Positions 1-9,460 of a stretch of DNA of 64,000 bases are shown piece by piece. Position 1 is the stretch's first letter; every line of letters begins with the position of its first letter. Under the pieces are notes generated by a model. It was not told the DNA's origin and did no database searches. It saw only the letters and a list, made by a program, of their open reading frames with translations. The translations under genes were made by a program, and so were the position numbers. Source of the stretch: Gammaproteobacteria bacterium (GTDB lineage Bacteria; Pseudomonadota; Gammaproteobacteria; Eutrophobiales; Eutrophobiaceae); NCBI GenBank assembly GCA_021773235.1, contig JAJFKL010000041.1, positions 23,438 to 87,437 on the forward strand, in the 5' to 3' direction.

Positions 1-86
1 AAAGAGACAGCGGAAGGATGACTTTCGTTAAAACATCAGCTTGCATACTTTACCCCGATATAAATATTCAAAGAGACCTGCTCCAC

Positions 87-1016
87 TTATTCTAACAACA
101 ATTTATCTAGAAACGTTTGTTTCTGTTTCAGAAGTTGCCATGCCTTCTCTCGCGAGACGGACAGACAGCCAATCTTATCACCTGCCTTTAATTGCCCGAG
201 AATATTTAAATCAGAACTAATAACATTCGCTATTCTCGGATAGCCACCGATGGTTTGCCCATCAACAGAGGAGATAATCGGAAAGCCAGAAGGCGGGAGT
301 TGAATACTGCCTTGCGTCAAACCGCTCGAGATTATCTCAATGGATGTCTTCATTGGCACAGGTTCTCCCTCCAAGCGTAGCCCCATGCGATTGGAATCGT
401 TTGAAACAACATAAGTGGCATCATAAAAAGTATCTAAGCTTTCCTGTTCAAACTGTTCTGTTTCAATACCCGCACAACATCGTAATAGATAATTACCGGT
501 GAATGACGGTTGATACGCTTCTGGCAACACACGCTTTTTTATATCTGGTGCCGATAAAACCGCTAACACATCATCACTCTGAAACTGTCGCCCGTTATAG
601 CCACCAAACTTGGCCATTAAGTGTGTCGATTGACTCGCAAAAGAGGAATCGACATCAAGCTTTCCACCAATGGCAAGATACGCTCTTGCGCCCTGTCGTA
701 TGCCCTTAAATGCCAATACATCCCCTGCTCTAACCTTTATCGTTTCATTATTAAACACGGGCGCATCATTAAGCGAAAGATCAAACTCTGCACCACAAAT
801 GGCAATTGAAAGATGTTCAGTAATTTCAATCGTCGGCCCAGCAAGGGTCACTTCTATTGCCGCCTGATTGATTGGATTGGATACCAACCAGTTGGCTAAC
901 TGTAGTGACAAGGGATCCATCGCCCCGCTTTTGGAAATACCCTGATGCATAAAACCCGAACGACCCACATCCTGAATACTCGTTTGCTGTCCCGCTTGGA
1001 TAAATCGCAAACTCAT
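87..1016 (-). CDS. pxpC: 5-oxoprolinase subunit C (PxpC, KipA/biotin-dependent carboxyltransferase-like)
   Basis: Subunit of the ATP-dependent 5-oxoprolinase PxpABC, which opens pyroglutamate to glutamate in the cytosol. The 309-residue protein has the family's N-terminal pattern (QDVGRSGFMHQGISKSGAMD) and the C-terminal segment SGFPIISSVDGQTIGGYPRI typical of the KipA/AHS2 domain; its length is normal for the family. It is the last gene of pxpA-pxpB-pxpC on this strand, and its start overlaps the end of pxpB by 4 bases (ATGA), so it is translationally coupled. Assignment rests on motif recognition plus the intact three-gene order. An AHS2-containing urea carboxylase is excluded by the small size and the context. 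Confidence 0.93.
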   Translation of the reverse strand: MSLRFIQAGQQTSIQDVGRSGFMHQGISKSGAMDPLSLQLANWLVSNPINQAAIEVTLAGPTIEITEHLSIAICGAEFDLSLNDAPVFNNETIKVRAGDVLAFKGIRQGARAYLAIGGKLDVDSSFASQSTHLMAKFGGYNGRQFQSDDVLAVLSAPDIKKRVLPEAYQPSFTGNYLLRCCAGIETEQFEQESLDTFYDATYVVSNDSNRMGLRLEGEPVPMKTSIEIISSGLTQGSIQLPPSGFPIISSVDGQTIGGYPRIANVISSDLNILGQLKAGDKIGCLSVSREKAWQLLKQKQTFLDKLLLE

Positions 1017-1732
1017 GTTTGTTCGCCTTTCAGCTTTTCAAACATTTCAACATCAATCGGTACAAAACGAATCCGATCGAGTGCTTGTGCGATAAAAGGC
1101 TCTTTAGCAGTAGGGTTAAAAAGTGAAAGCGGAGTTTGGCCAATGATATGCCAGCCACCCGGACTCGCAACGGGATAGACACCCGTTTGATTGCCGCCTA
1201 TCCCGACAGCACCAGCCGGCACATTCAACGACGGACTTTCTTTACGCGGACAATGTAATTGTTCATCAAGTCCGCTTAGATAAAGAAAACCGGGAAGAAA
1301 CCCCAGCATATTCACCAAATAAGTCTTTTTTGTATGTTGCTGTATGACTTCATCAGGACTCAGCTTGCAGTACGCCGCCAAGCTTATTAAATCAGGCGCG
1401 TAAGCACCTTGGTAACACACCGGGATGTCCATGATTTCTATATTTTGGGAAGTCTGTGTTTCCTTTGCATCAGTGATGCCGTTATCTATCACTTGTCTGA
1501 TTGAGTCTTCAATAGACGCTGGCGCGATAGACAAGGGTTCAAAACACAGCGTCAAACTTTGATAGGCAGGAATGGCCTCAACAATCATTTCTGGGAAAGT
1601 CGATTTAAAGACATTTATCAACGATAAGATATGCCGCGTTAAATCTTCACTAGCTTCCTCATCAAAAAAAAGCGTTAATGCACTGTCGCCATTCCATTGA
1701 ACCTTGGTTTTTGTCTCCGACAGCTTAATCAC
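1013..1732 (-). CDS. pxpB: 5-oxoprolinase subunit B (PxpB, KipI-like)
   Basis: Second subunit of 5-oxoprolinase, AHS1/KipI family, 239 residues. Family motifs are visible in the second half: LPGFLYLSGLDEQLHCPRK, then VPAGAVGIGGNQTGVYPVAS and PGGWHIIGQTPLSLFNP, which match the conserved AHS1 core. Its start overlaps the pxpA stop and its end overlaps pxpC, giving a tight operon. The B. subtilis homologue KipI was first described as a kinase inhibitor, but in an A-B-C operon the oxoprolinase role is the well supported one. Confidence 0.93.
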   Translation of the reverse strand: MIKLSETKTKVQWNGDSALTLFFDEEASEDLTRHILSLINVFKSTFPEMIVEAIPAYQSLTLCFEPLSIAPASIEDSIRQVIDNGITDAKETQTSQNIEIMDIPVCYQGAYAPDLISLAAYCKLSPDEVIQQHTKKTYLVNMLGFLPGFLYLSGLDEQLHCPRKESPSLNVPAGAVGIGGNQTGVYPVASPGGWHIIGQTPLSLFNPTAKEPFIAQALDRIRFVPIDVEMFEKLKGEQT

Positions 1733-2487
1733 CCGACAGTAATATCATAATTGGCAAACTCTACATGCAGCTGACGCACGACACTTAATGCATTTTCATT
1801 ATCCCCATGCAAACAGATCGTTTCGACCTCAGGTGAAATCAAGGCGCCGGTTGAAGACACAACTGGTTGGCTTCTTGCGAGGGCAAGCGCTTGTTGAATA
1901 CACTGTTTTTCTTCGCTAATGACAGCACCCGTTTCCGAGCGCGACAATAATGTCCCGTTAGTTTGATAACGTCTATCCATAAACCCTTCAGCAATAAAGT
2001 TTAGATTTTTACTTTCGCAAACAGACTGAAACTGCCCTTGGGCCAAACCAAAGATATGAGCACCGGGAAAATCAACAACAAAATAATCAGCAATTACATC
2101 GGCAAGCCCACGATCATATTCAACATCATTGTATAAGGCACCATGCAGCTTGATATGATTAAGCGTGGTATTGTTTTTATTCAACACACCAATAAATAAA
2201 TCCATTTGCTGACGCAAAGACTCAATAATCGCGTTAGCAGAAAGCCCTAAACTATCTCGGCCAAAGCTATCCTGATCCGGATACCCGGGGTGCGCACCAA
2301 TCTTTAACTGATGCTGCAATGCATTTTTAATCGCCTGGTCGATCGTATCCAAATTACCCGCGTGACCACCACAAGCAATATTACAACTCGATAAAAAGGG
2401 CATTAACAAGGCATCGTTGTCACTATCCTGAAGTGAATTCCCCTCGCCTAAATCACAATTAATATCGATAGTGACTGCGTTATTCAT
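1729..2487 (-). CDS. pxpA: 5-oxoprolinase subunit A (PxpA, LamB/YcsF family)
   Basis: First gene of the oxoprolinase operon, 252 residues, the usual length for LamB/YcsF proteins. The start DINCDLGEGN and the stretch SCNIACGGHAGN are the hallmark N-terminal motifs; IGAHPGYPD, LNHIKLHGALYND and ICLHGDN follow in the conserved order. These His/Asp-rich motifs form the putative active site. It works with PxpB and PxpC to hydrolyse 5-oxoproline, a damage product of glutamine and glutamate. Confidence 0.95.
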   Translation of the reverse strand: MNNAVTIDINCDLGEGNSLQDSDNDALLMPFLSSCNIACGGHAGNLDTIDQAIKNALQHQLKIGAHPGYPDQDSFGRDSLGLSANAIIESLRQQMDLFIGVLNKNNTTLNHIKLHGALYNDVEYDRGLADVIADYFVVDFPGAHIFGLAQGQFQSVCESKNLNFIAEGFMDRRYQTNGTLLSRSETGAVISEEKQCIQQALALARSQPVVSSTGALISPEVETICLHGDNENALSVVRQLHVEFANYDITVG

Positions 2488-2508
2488 TTATCAAAACCTT
2501 GGCCCTTT

Positions 2509-3024
2509 CTAATTCAGCTTATTAGGAAGTCTTTCTTCAGTGCCTACGGAATATTCGATGTAAACGATGAAATTATCCATATAGTTCCAAGGCCCTTCAT
2601 TTTTATAGATCATTATATCCTTACTCACACCTACTGTACTCAAACTACCAGCACCATAGCCGGACATAATAGTTTTGCTATAACCGCTCCATTCAAACTG
2701 TTTAATCACATCTGTTATATCTTCTCCCTCGTTTATGCCTACATATAAGACTTCTTCTGGAAGAGTTATTCCTTCAACCGCCGCACCAAACGTCATTATC
2801 GAAGAGGCGTTCTCTGCAGCCGCATCAATAACACGAAGTAAATCCCCATATTCTTGATCGATATATTCTTGTTTCCCATAGTCAGGCAGGTCTAGTAATT
2901 CCGGCAAACCTTCAGCCACGTTCTTCAACTCGGTGGTTATGGCATCCTTGTTATACCAGATAACTAAACCACCACCTGCCACCAGTGCTAACAGTATGGC
3001 AATAGCAATTAAGCATCCTTTCAT
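2509..3024 (-). CDS. membrane-anchored hypothetical protein, 171 aa
   Basis: Not recognised. One N-terminal hydrophobic helix (about residues 4-24) follows a short MKG start, so the protein is probably anchored with the rest outside the cytoplasm. The remaining 145 residues are acidic and of mixed composition without cysteine pairs or known motifs. The start at 3024 is supported by a GAGGGT ribosome binding site 7-12 bases upstream. It lies 21 bases before pxpA on the same strand but shares no evident function with it. Confidence 0.6.
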   Translation of the reverse strand: MKGCLIAIAILLALVAGGGLVIWYNKDAITTELKNVAEGLPELLDLPDYGKQEYIDQEYGDLLRVIDAAAENASSIMTFGAAVEGITLPEEVLYVGINEGEDITDVIKQFEWSGYSKTIMSGYGAGSLSTVGVSKDIMIYKNEGPWNYMDNFIVYIEYSVGTEERLPNKLN

Positions 3025-3076
3025 AATGAATTACCCTCGGTTTCTAATTAAACTTTTCTGCTGTAATTATAGGACG

Positions 3077-3090
3077 CTGTCCCCATTAAT
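3077..3090 (+). repeat. CTGTCCCC-family short repeat
   Basis: CTGTCCCCATTAAT, one degenerate copy of the dispersed repeat family seen from here to 21.75 kb. A second, reverse-oriented degenerate copy (GGACAGATCACAGTTTT) lies at 3137-3153. Confidence 0.5.
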
Positions 3091-3177
3091 TTTTGGTAAA
3101 TCAAAATGTAATTCTGCATTAAATAAAGTAATTGGAGGACAGATCACAGTTTTCATTTAAGCAACAAGTCCCTTTCC

Positions 3178-3204
3178 AAAAAAACCGTGGATCTGTCCAC
3201 GGTT
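3178..3204 (-). terminator. rho-independent terminator built from a repeat copy
   Basis: A perfect 9-bp stem (AACCGTGGA / TCCACGGTT, 3183-3191 and 3196-3204) with a 4-base loop. Read on the minus strand it is followed by seven T, giving a textbook terminator just after the gene ending at 3213. The sequence is also a copy of the CCGTGG-TCTGTCC repeat, so here the repeat acts as a terminator. Confidence 0.8.
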
Positions 3205-3212
3205 ATTCGTTC

Positions 3213-3572
3213 TTATTTCTTACCTTTCTTACTCTCATATAACTTCATTAACTTTGCATCCAACGCTTCATACTCAGACCAATCAATTTCATCCCACTTA
3301 CCTTGATCAGCCAGAGTTCCCGCATGCCGCTTAATCTCAGCCATACGGGTATAAATGCTGGCAATATCTGACATACCTTTATCTTCGTATTTTTTAGCTC
3401 GGCTCTCATAATTCATTGCTGTTTTACGAAAATCATCTCCACCAAGATCGTTATCATTATCTTCTGCAAAAGCAGTTGTGGTAAGAACAAGTGTTAAAAC
3501 AAAAGCAGACAAGATAACAGAACAATACCTGATCATTTCGAACCCGCTAACGTAATTTTGTTGTAGCTTCAT
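3213..3572 (-). CDS. secreted small hypothetical protein
   Basis: Not recognised. From the ATG at 3572 the product is 119 residues, with an N-terminal hydrophobic segment ending in TTTAFAED, a signal peptide with a probable cleavage after AFA. The mature part is small, charged and lysine-rich at the end (YESKKGKK). I chose 3572 rather than the GTG at 3578 because AGGAG lies 7 bases upstream; an ATG at 3536 would give a shorter, more usual signal peptide. The gene has its own terminator at 3178-3204. Confidence 0.6.
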   Translation of the reverse strand: MKLQQNYVSGFEMIRYCSVILSAFVLTLVLTTTAFAEDNDNDLGGDDFRKTAMNYESRAKKYEDKGMSDIASIYTRMAEIKRHAGTLADQGKWDEIDWSEYEALDAKLMKLYESKKGKK

Positions 3573-3656
3573 TTGCACTCTCCTATATTTTTATTGCCTG
3601 ACATTTGACCTTACTTCTTTTAATTAAAACATATATCGTAATTTAATAAACACAAA

Positions 3657-4358
3657 TCATTCGAGAAACTTGCCCTTTTTATTTTGACTATTGTAAACAA
3701 GCAAGAGTAAAGAAAAACTAACAAAAGGAAGCAAACATCGTTTAATCCAATCAATTATTCTTTTCTTTTCCGCACTAGCAAGATCAGGCGTGTATAGAAT
3801 AATATTGAGGCTTCGACTTTGAAAAAATGTGTTAGTTACATCTGGGTTAAACAAAACATCAATCTCTGATCCTGCTGGAAATTTCCGACTAACCTTAGAT
3901 GCAGAAATATTTTTAATATCCACCAGTGATTGGTCGGCCAAGCGAGTGGTAGTGCCATCAACATCACCTTTCAAACTCCACTGCAATCCATCTTCTGTGT
4001 TATTGGTAAAACTAAGTGCTGATACGGTAAAGGTTCCTTTCTCATAACCATCCAGACTGAACAAAATGATAATACTGGCCAGTAGAATGATGCTATTGAT
4101 AAACAACCATACGAAAGAAAGAAAAACCCCAAGGCCAAGTATCGTTTGTACTTTTGAATAAGGTTTCAATTGCGGAGTATTGACTACCGCAGATGCTTTC
4201 TGATTAAGCTCCCCCTCAAGATTATTAGCCAAGAAGTCCTCTACCGCAGTTTTAGCCTCTAACAAATTCATGCCCGTTTCTTCACGCAAGAGTTTGATAG
4301 CTTCAAGTTTGCGATTCTGCTTTAACTCATGGGCGACTCTTCTAGATATCTCAGTCAT
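3657..4358 (-). CDS. membrane protein with bL12-like N-terminal domain and DUF3592-like domain
   Basis: 233 residues. Residues 1-45 (LEAIKLLREETGMNLLEAKTAVEDFL) look like the C-terminal domain of ribosomal protein bL12, which binds translation factors in the ribosome but occurs in other proteins as a helix-rich module. A hydrophobic helix at about 75-100 follows, then a region with RKFPAGSEIDVLFNPDVTN that resembles DUF3592 membrane proteins, and a final hydrophobic helix near 208-223. Likely an inner-membrane protein of unknown role. The domain calls are from pattern recognition only. Confidence 0.6.
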   Translation of the reverse strand: MTEISRRVAHELKQNRKLEAIKLLREETGMNLLEAKTAVEDFLANNLEGELNQKASAVVNTPQLKPYSKVQTILGLGVFLSFVWLFINSIILLASIIILFSLDGYEKGTFTVSALSFTNNTEDGLQWSLKGDVDGTTTRLADQSLVDIKNISASKVSRKFPAGSEIDVLFNPDVTNTFFQSRSLNIILYTPDLASAEKKRIIDWIKRCLLPFVSFSLLLLVYNSQNKKGKFLE

Positions 4359-4460
4359 GTTTACTCTTCAATTTTCCTACAAATTATTTTCCGCTTTTTC
4401 TTTACGCTTTTTCTTTACGCTTTTTTATTCTTTCATCTTCTCTTGAAAGTAAATACCACC

Positions 4461-4550
4461 AATCGGGCTTTTCGTGGTCTGTCCCCGATTATCCCGATTG
4501 TTATATAAGTGAGACAAGAAGTAAAAGAGACAGACCCCTATAATTTAATA
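4461..4550. repeat. pair of CTGTCCCC-family repeats with an inverted repeat
   Basis: CGTGGTCTGTCCCC at 4473-4486 sits inside an inverted repeat AATCGGG (4461-4467) / CCCGATT (4493-4499). A second related copy, GAGACAGACCCCTATAATTT, is at 4527-4546. The segment separates the divergent genes at 4358 and 4603. Confidence 0.55.
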
Positions 4551-4602
4551 CACTATAATTCTAAGAGTAAATTAATAATAATCAGAATTAATAGATATCC
4601 AA

Positions 4603-6195
4603 ATGGAAGCTAAAATAAAAAAACCCATTCCTTTATGGGGCTGGCCTCTGCTTATATTACTTCTTGGTGCCTCTGGTCTAATATTATCATTTATAGGTAG
4701 TGATTTTGTTATTGCCAATGCACATTGGTCAGATGGAATTTGGTGGGGTATTGCTGCAGGTATTCCATTAGCCTTCAGTCTTTGGTCTTGCCGAGTTCGT
4801 TCTGAATCACTTACATTAATTGTTGCTATTTTCTTTTTCTTCTTCATCCAGGTTAATACTCAAATTAATTACTACAGTAAGAGTAAATCAGAGTTATTTA
4901 CAATTATTCAAAACGCTGAGGACAATGAATGGCCTAATGAATGGAAGCAATTGGATAGAGATACGCTATACAATACTTTCACAGAACAAAGAATCAACAC
5001 CTCTGGCTTTAAATGGTTAGACCATTTACGAGTTCAAGCAGATATCGGTGTTATTAGAGTTGAACAGCAAGGCCACCGAAAATATGGTGGTCGTAAAGGT
5101 GTCGAAGTTTATCGACAAGGGTTCTGGATGTGGTGGGGCTGGTTCATCTGTTATTTATTACTAGCTGTAGGCTGTTTTTTTGGCATGGCTGGCTCTAGTT
5201 TTATTGACAAGGAAGAATCAAAAGAAAAGAAAGTGGCGGATATCATTGTAGGCCGCATGACCAAGGTTCTAAAAGAAAAAGGACTTTCGGACGAAAACAT
5301 TCGCAACATCACTCAGAGACAAAAAAATTATTACAAAACTCTTAATGCTGACGAAGTTCATGAATTATTGCCCATAGAAGATGAGAAAATAAGCAGCGAT
5401 ATAGTAAACGATCTAATGCTATCAAAAGAGTGGTATGTGAATTCAAAAATAGAACGCACTATTGATGAACATAAATTAGTACGCTTGAATTCCCTATTAA
5501 ACAAATATTACCAAAGGACATTAAGTAATGAAGACAAATTATATTCATACTATTTAGTTTTACTTGCTGCAGACACGTTATGTAGCAATAGCGATAATAT
5601 GAGTTTCTATCAAAGCTTACTATGCATTACTGATATAGCTGAAATATTAAACATTCCTCACAATATCACATCATTTAATACACTAGATCTGAATGGAATA
5701 AATTATAAGACACTAGCTGTTGGTGAGATTTGGGCACCACTGTTTGGCAGAGAACAATCATTTTATTCCTATAACTCTAACTGGGAATTGCTTGAAGACA
5801 ATAAAGCAGACGATATCCCTGAAGAAGCTTATCTGGCAATCATTTACCAGTATTGCCATCAACCGGACCCAAGAGGCTATGAGATGTGGCAAGGCACCAC
5901 GCCATCAGAATTTATGGAGATTCTTTCACCTAAATTACGTGATGCCATTTTGACTTACCTATCTCTATCCCAATCATCATTTCCTGAACAACATTTAAGT
6001 AAATTAATGCAATTAGCCGATTGGGCTGCCTATTGGTCAGATGAACAAGCCGAAGAAATATTCAAACGCTGTATACAAGCAGGCTGGCGTCAATCACTTA
6101 GAAAGATTCCGGAGACGCCATCATGGAGAAAATTTATTGAAGAAAACGATAATACGCCTTTTGGTAATCTGAGTAATGTAGTTGAATGGTTTTAA
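4603..6195 (+). CDS. membrane protein of unknown function, 530 aa
   Basis: Not recognised with confidence. The first about 200 residues hold four hydrophobic segments (about 12-32, 47-66, 69-87 and 176-197). The remaining cytosolic part is helical, rich in Trp, Tyr and Asp/Glu, with a C-terminal block (LADWAAYWSDEQAEEIFKRC, then GWRQSLRKIP) that recalls DUF1266-type proteins, where Trp/Tyr-rich helices recur. No catalytic motif is visible. It is flanked by repeat sequences upstream and by the radical SAM gene downstream, without an obvious operon partner. Confidence 0.6.
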   Translation: MEAKIKKPIPLWGWPLLILLLGASGLILSFIGSDFVIANAHWSDGIWWGIAAGIPLAFSLWSCRVRSESLTLIVAIFFFFFIQVNTQINYYSKSKSELFTIIQNAEDNEWPNEWKQLDRDTLYNTFTEQRINTSGFKWLDHLRVQADIGVIRVEQQGHRKYGGRKGVEVYRQGFWMWWGWFICYLLLAVGCFFGMAGSSFIDKEESKEKKVADIIVGRMTKVLKEKGLSDENIRNITQRQKNYYKTLNADEVHELLPIEDEKISSDIVNDLMLSKEWYVNSKIERTIDEHKLVRLNSLLNKYYQRTLSNEDKLYSYYLVLLAADTLCSNSDNMSFYQSLLCITDIAEILNIPHNITSFNTLDLNGINYKTLAVGEIWAPLFGREQSFYSYNSNWELLEDNKADDIPEEAYLAIIYQYCHQPDPRGYEMWQGTTPSEFMEILSPKLRDAILTYLSLSQSSFPEQHLSKLMQLADWAAYWSDEQAEEIFKRCIQAGWRQSLRKIPETPSWRKFIEENDNTPFGNLSNVVEWF

Positions 6196-6325
6196 AGCCC
6201 GAGCAATAACATAACTAAATTGGGTCTGTGTAAACCTATTCCACTTAAATTCAATTATGAAAAAATAATTAAGTGTATAATAAATAGATTGAACACCTGT
6301 CAATTACACCGCATAAAACTAGCAA

Positions 6326-7213
6326 ATGTTTCCCAACTATATTGAACCACTCTATCGACCGCCAAGCGAAGCTAATTCGCTGATACTCCAGGTAACAAAC
6401 GGATGCTCCTGGAATAAGTGTAGTTTTTGCGACATGTACACAGCGCCGCAGAAGAAGTTTCATCTAAAACCACAAGAACAGATCGAAGCTGAATTGAGCA
6501 CCATCGCACGCTCTGAGAAATCGACAAGAAGGATTTTTCTAGCCGATGGCGACGTCATGACCTTATCCTTTCGACGCCTGAAAGACATCATGCGTGCGAT
6601 TAATCAATATTTACCTGATGTGCAACGAGTTTCATCTTACTGTCTACCTCGAAACATTAAGAATAAAACAGTAGAAGAATTGAGCGAATTGCAATCAATG
6701 GGCTTGAGTCTGGTCTATATAGGTTGTGAATCCGGTGATGATGAAATCCTTACAAAAATAATCAAAGGTGAAACCTACCAGTCCTCGCTAAGCGCATTGC
6801 AAAAAACACAACAGGCAGGGATCAAGCGATCAGTGATGATTCTCAATGGCCTTGGCGGAAAAAAATATAGTGAACAACATGCCATCAATTCAGCGCGTCT
6901 GATGAATGATGCTCAACCCGAATACCTCTCTACATTAGTCGTTTCATTTCCATTAGGTGTCGAAAGATTTCAAAATGATTTCGGGGGAGATTTTACCCCT
7001 CTGTCTCAAATTGAATTGATACATGAAATGGAAACACTGCTATCGACATTGCAACTGGAAAAAACTATTTTCCGCAGCGACCATGCATCAAATTACCTTA
7101 TCTTAAAAGGCACTCTTAATCAGGATCGAGATAAATTATTGCAGACCGTGCGTTCTGCAATCGCGCAACCGGGCTCTGTTCCCTTACGCCAGGAATGGCA
7201 ACGTGGTCTCTGA
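6326..7213 (+). CDS. radical SAM protein
   Basis: Cytosolic iron-sulfur enzyme of the radical SAM superfamily, 295 residues. The cluster motif is NGCSWNKCSFCDMY near residues 29-43, a C-x4-C-x2-C spacing found in a COG1032-like subgroup rather than the commonest C-x3-C-x2-C. LADGDVMTL and IGCESGDDEIL correspond to barrel motifs of that group. There is no N-terminal B12-binding domain. The substrate is unknown and the neighbours do not suggest one. Confidence 0.8.
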   Translation: MFPNYIEPLYRPPSEANSLILQVTNGCSWNKCSFCDMYTAPQKKFHLKPQEQIEAELSTIARSEKSTRRIFLADGDVMTLSFRRLKDIMRAINQYLPDVQRVSSYCLPRNIKNKTVEELSELQSMGLSLVYIGCESGDDEILTKIIKGETYQSSLSALQKTQQAGIKRSVMILNGLGGKKYSEQHAINSARLMNDAQPEYLSTLVVSFPLGVERFQNDFGGDFTPLSQIELIHEMETLLSTLQLEKTIFRSDHASNYLILKGTLNQDRDKLLQTVRSAIAQPGSVPLRQEWQRGL

Positions 7214-7274
7214 TGTTTTCTTTGCTGGATAAAAACAGCCAGAGACAAGACCTGAACCCGCAACTATTAAAAAA

Positions 7275-8036
7275 CTAATTACTCTTTGTTAATTCAATTA
7301 TCGGTTGAAAGTTATCAGATGGCTTTAAGGCTTGCTTCACGTATTCGCCCTGTTTCCAATAAATGAGGTACGCCTTTTTGTACTTCTTTGATGTAAGGAT
7401 ACGATATTTATCATCTTTAATATGAATGGCGGCACAATTTTCTAAGGCAACAGCGACACCTCGTGTTGTTTTCATCATCCTCTTTAAGGCAGGCTGGCGG
7501 TGTTTTTCAACATCATAATGGGGACACATCAACAAATCAGCGTAATTCAAACCGGTGACTTTTATTAAGGTCTTATTGCTCTCGTCTTTAAACTTACGCG
7601 AGTCACTATTGCCTTGTCGAAACCAACAAATCGAACCCGCACTCAAACCGCATAATACCGCACCCCGTTTCCTGGCTTTATCTAACGCCTTATCAACACC
7701 TAATTGACGCCATAAGTTCATCATACGCAGTGTATTACCACCACCGACATAAATAATATCGCTTTGCCCAATAAGCATTTGTATTTTTCTGTTTGAAGGT
7801 CGATTTCGATACAGCAACAACTCCTGAACAGAACAACCCAAGCGTTCTTCATACTGCTTTCGGAAAGCGTCACAGTACTCCGCATTGTCTTCACTCGCAG
7901 TAGGAATAAATAACACCTTAGGTGATTTTCGTTTTGCTTGTTGAACAATGCATTGATCAATCGATAAGGTTTGTGGTTCACGATTGCTAGGCACCATTAT
8001 CTTTCCACCACCAATGGCAATAATATTTCTTTTCAT
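7275..8036 (-). CDS. peptidase E-like protein (S51 family)
   Basis: 253 residues of the class I glutamine amidotransferase-like fold. The nucleophile elbow GLSAGSICWF carries the serine of S51 peptidases, and IYVGGGNTLRMMNLWRQLG upstream is the usual family motif. S51 enzymes cleave Asp-X dipeptides or cyanophycin fragments. The N-terminus IIAIGGG and the C-terminal half fit the family, but the exact substrate cannot be read from the sequence. It is convergent with nothing nearby and probably monocistronic. Confidence 0.8.
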   Translation of the reverse strand: MKRNIIAIGGGKIMVPSNREPQTLSIDQCIVQQAKRKSPKVLFIPTASEDNAEYCDAFRKQYEERLGCSVQELLLYRNRPSNRKIQMLIGQSDIIYVGGGNTLRMMNLWRQLGVDKALDKARKRGAVLCGLSAGSICWFRQGNSDSRKFKDESNKTLIKVTGLNYADLLMCPHYDVEKHRQPALKRMMKTTRGVAVALENCAAIHIKDDKYRILTSKKYKKAYLIYWKQGEYVKQALKPSDNFQPIIELTKSN

Positions 8037-8153
8037 GGTTTTAATTTATTAATTTAAACAAACATTATAATAGAATTATGAAAGAGTACTGACCCTTTTG
8101 ATTCTGTATTGATATAACAAGAAAATAATTTCTTACAAACACCACCCATATAT

Positions 8154-8178
8154 AAAAACCGGCGTTATGCCGGTTTTT
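8154..8178. terminator. bidirectional hairpin terminator
   Basis: AAAAACCGGC / GCCGGTTTTT, a perfect 10-bp stem with a 5-base loop, T-rich on both strands. On the minus strand it closes the SPFH operon that ends at 8216. Confidence 0.85.
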
Positions 8179-8215
8179 ATAGTTAGTTAAAATAAGGCAA
8201 CTATCAATTAGTACT

Positions 8216-9460
8216 CTATTTCTTAATACTCATATCTAGAGAGAGATCTTTAGCTGCCTTAACACCCATCATTTCTATAAGCATCATAGCATTTGAACCA
8301 CCATCACTATGAGAATCACCCATTTGGATTTCAGGAACCCATTTTTGTTTCTCGACCGCAGTTGCAAAACGACCCATCACTCTTTCATAGGTTGCAAGCT
8401 TTTGCGCAAGCGCGCCATCGGCTTCAATGACAAGACGTTTATATGCGCCGTCACCTTCACCACGTAGAATCTGCTCTTCTTTATATTCAGCAGCAGCTAA
8501 TTTCTTTTGTTCAGCTTCCAATTTTTGTTGCCTAGCCACTTCAACACTTTTTTCGGCTGAAATTACCGCGACTTGCTTTTCTCTTTCTGCATCAACAACA
8601 GCTTGCTCCTTAACAACCTCCTTCTCATACTTTGCTGTCATCACATTTGCTTTACCTTGTTCTTCAGAAGTAATGGCATCCTGTTTAGCTCGTTCAGCAT
8701 TAGCTATAGCCGTAATAATCGCCATCGTTGCTTCGCGCTTGGTAGCGATTTGTTGGAGTGTCTTAGGCTCAAAATCCCAATCGGTTATTTGGAAACCATT
8801 TACATCAATTCCATAATCAGCTAAATCACTATCCAAGTGAACTGGCAAACCATTCTCGCCATAGCTGATAACAGGAACATTTTTTGTTACTGTTTTACCA
8901 GTACTTTCGTCTACAGTTCGAATTTTTTCTAATTTTGTCTGGAACTTACCTTTAGAAATTTGTTGGCTTGCCCATTGTGTATAGATACTACGTTTTTCTG
9001 CGTAGGCTTCCTCAGAACTCATTAAACCGGCCGTTAAGTTCATACCTTCTTCCGTAACGGTTTTAATTAATTTCTGAGAAACACCTCTATTAGACCGAAA
9101 TGCTTTATGCAAATGAAGCATAGTATCTTCATCATTTGGTAAGGAAAATCGTGCTTTACCATAGACAGTACCCGTACCACCATCTTGGTAACGAACAGAA
9201 ATACCTACTTGGTCAATCGATGAACCAACATCAGAATCTGCTTTGTCATAATCAAATGTAATTACGTCGTTGTAAACTTCTGTAGTACCAAACCATTGAG
9301 GATAAATACCAGGTGTAAATTTTACATAAAGTGTTCCAGTTGGATATTGCACTACTGTTCTATGACCAGCATTGTTGATTCCGAATGCCATAAAACCAAT
9401 CGCTAACGTTCCTACAAACAATAAACCAACAACTAATAACTTAGCGGGAATTCTATCCAT
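8216..9460 (-). CDS. SPFH/band 7 domain membrane protein
   Basis: Prohibitin/stomatin-like protein of 414 residues. An N-terminal transmembrane helix (about 7-28) is followed by a band 7-like domain and then by a long charged coiled coil rich in Ala, Glu, Lys and Gln (about 240-345), the usual order for SPFH scaffolds that organise membrane microdomains or hold proteases. The preceding 81-residue gene overlaps it by 8 bases and encodes a small membrane plus coiled-coil protein, a likely partner. It is not HflK/HflC-like in context, since neither hfq, hflX nor a second SPFH gene is near. Confidence 0.75.
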   Translation of the reverse strand: MDRIPAKLLVVGLLFVGTLAIGFMAFGINNAGHRTVVQYPTGTLYVKFTPGIYPQWFGTTEVYNDVITFDYDKADSDVGSSIDQVGISVRYQDGGTGTVYGKARFSLPNDEDTMLHLHKAFRSNRGVSQKLIKTVTEEGMNLTAGLMSSEEAYAEKRSIYTQWASQQISKGKFQTKLEKIRTVDESTGKTVTKNVPVISYGENGLPVHLDSDLADYGIDVNGFQITDWDFEPKTLQQIATKREATMAIITAIANAERAKQDAITSEEQGKANVMTAKYEKEVVKEQAVVDAEREKQVAVISAEKSVEVARQQKLEAEQKKLAAAEYKEEQILRGEGDGAYKRLVIEADGALAQKLATYERVMGRFATAVEKQKWVPEIQMGDSHSDGGSNAMMLIEMMGVKAAKDLSLDMSIKK

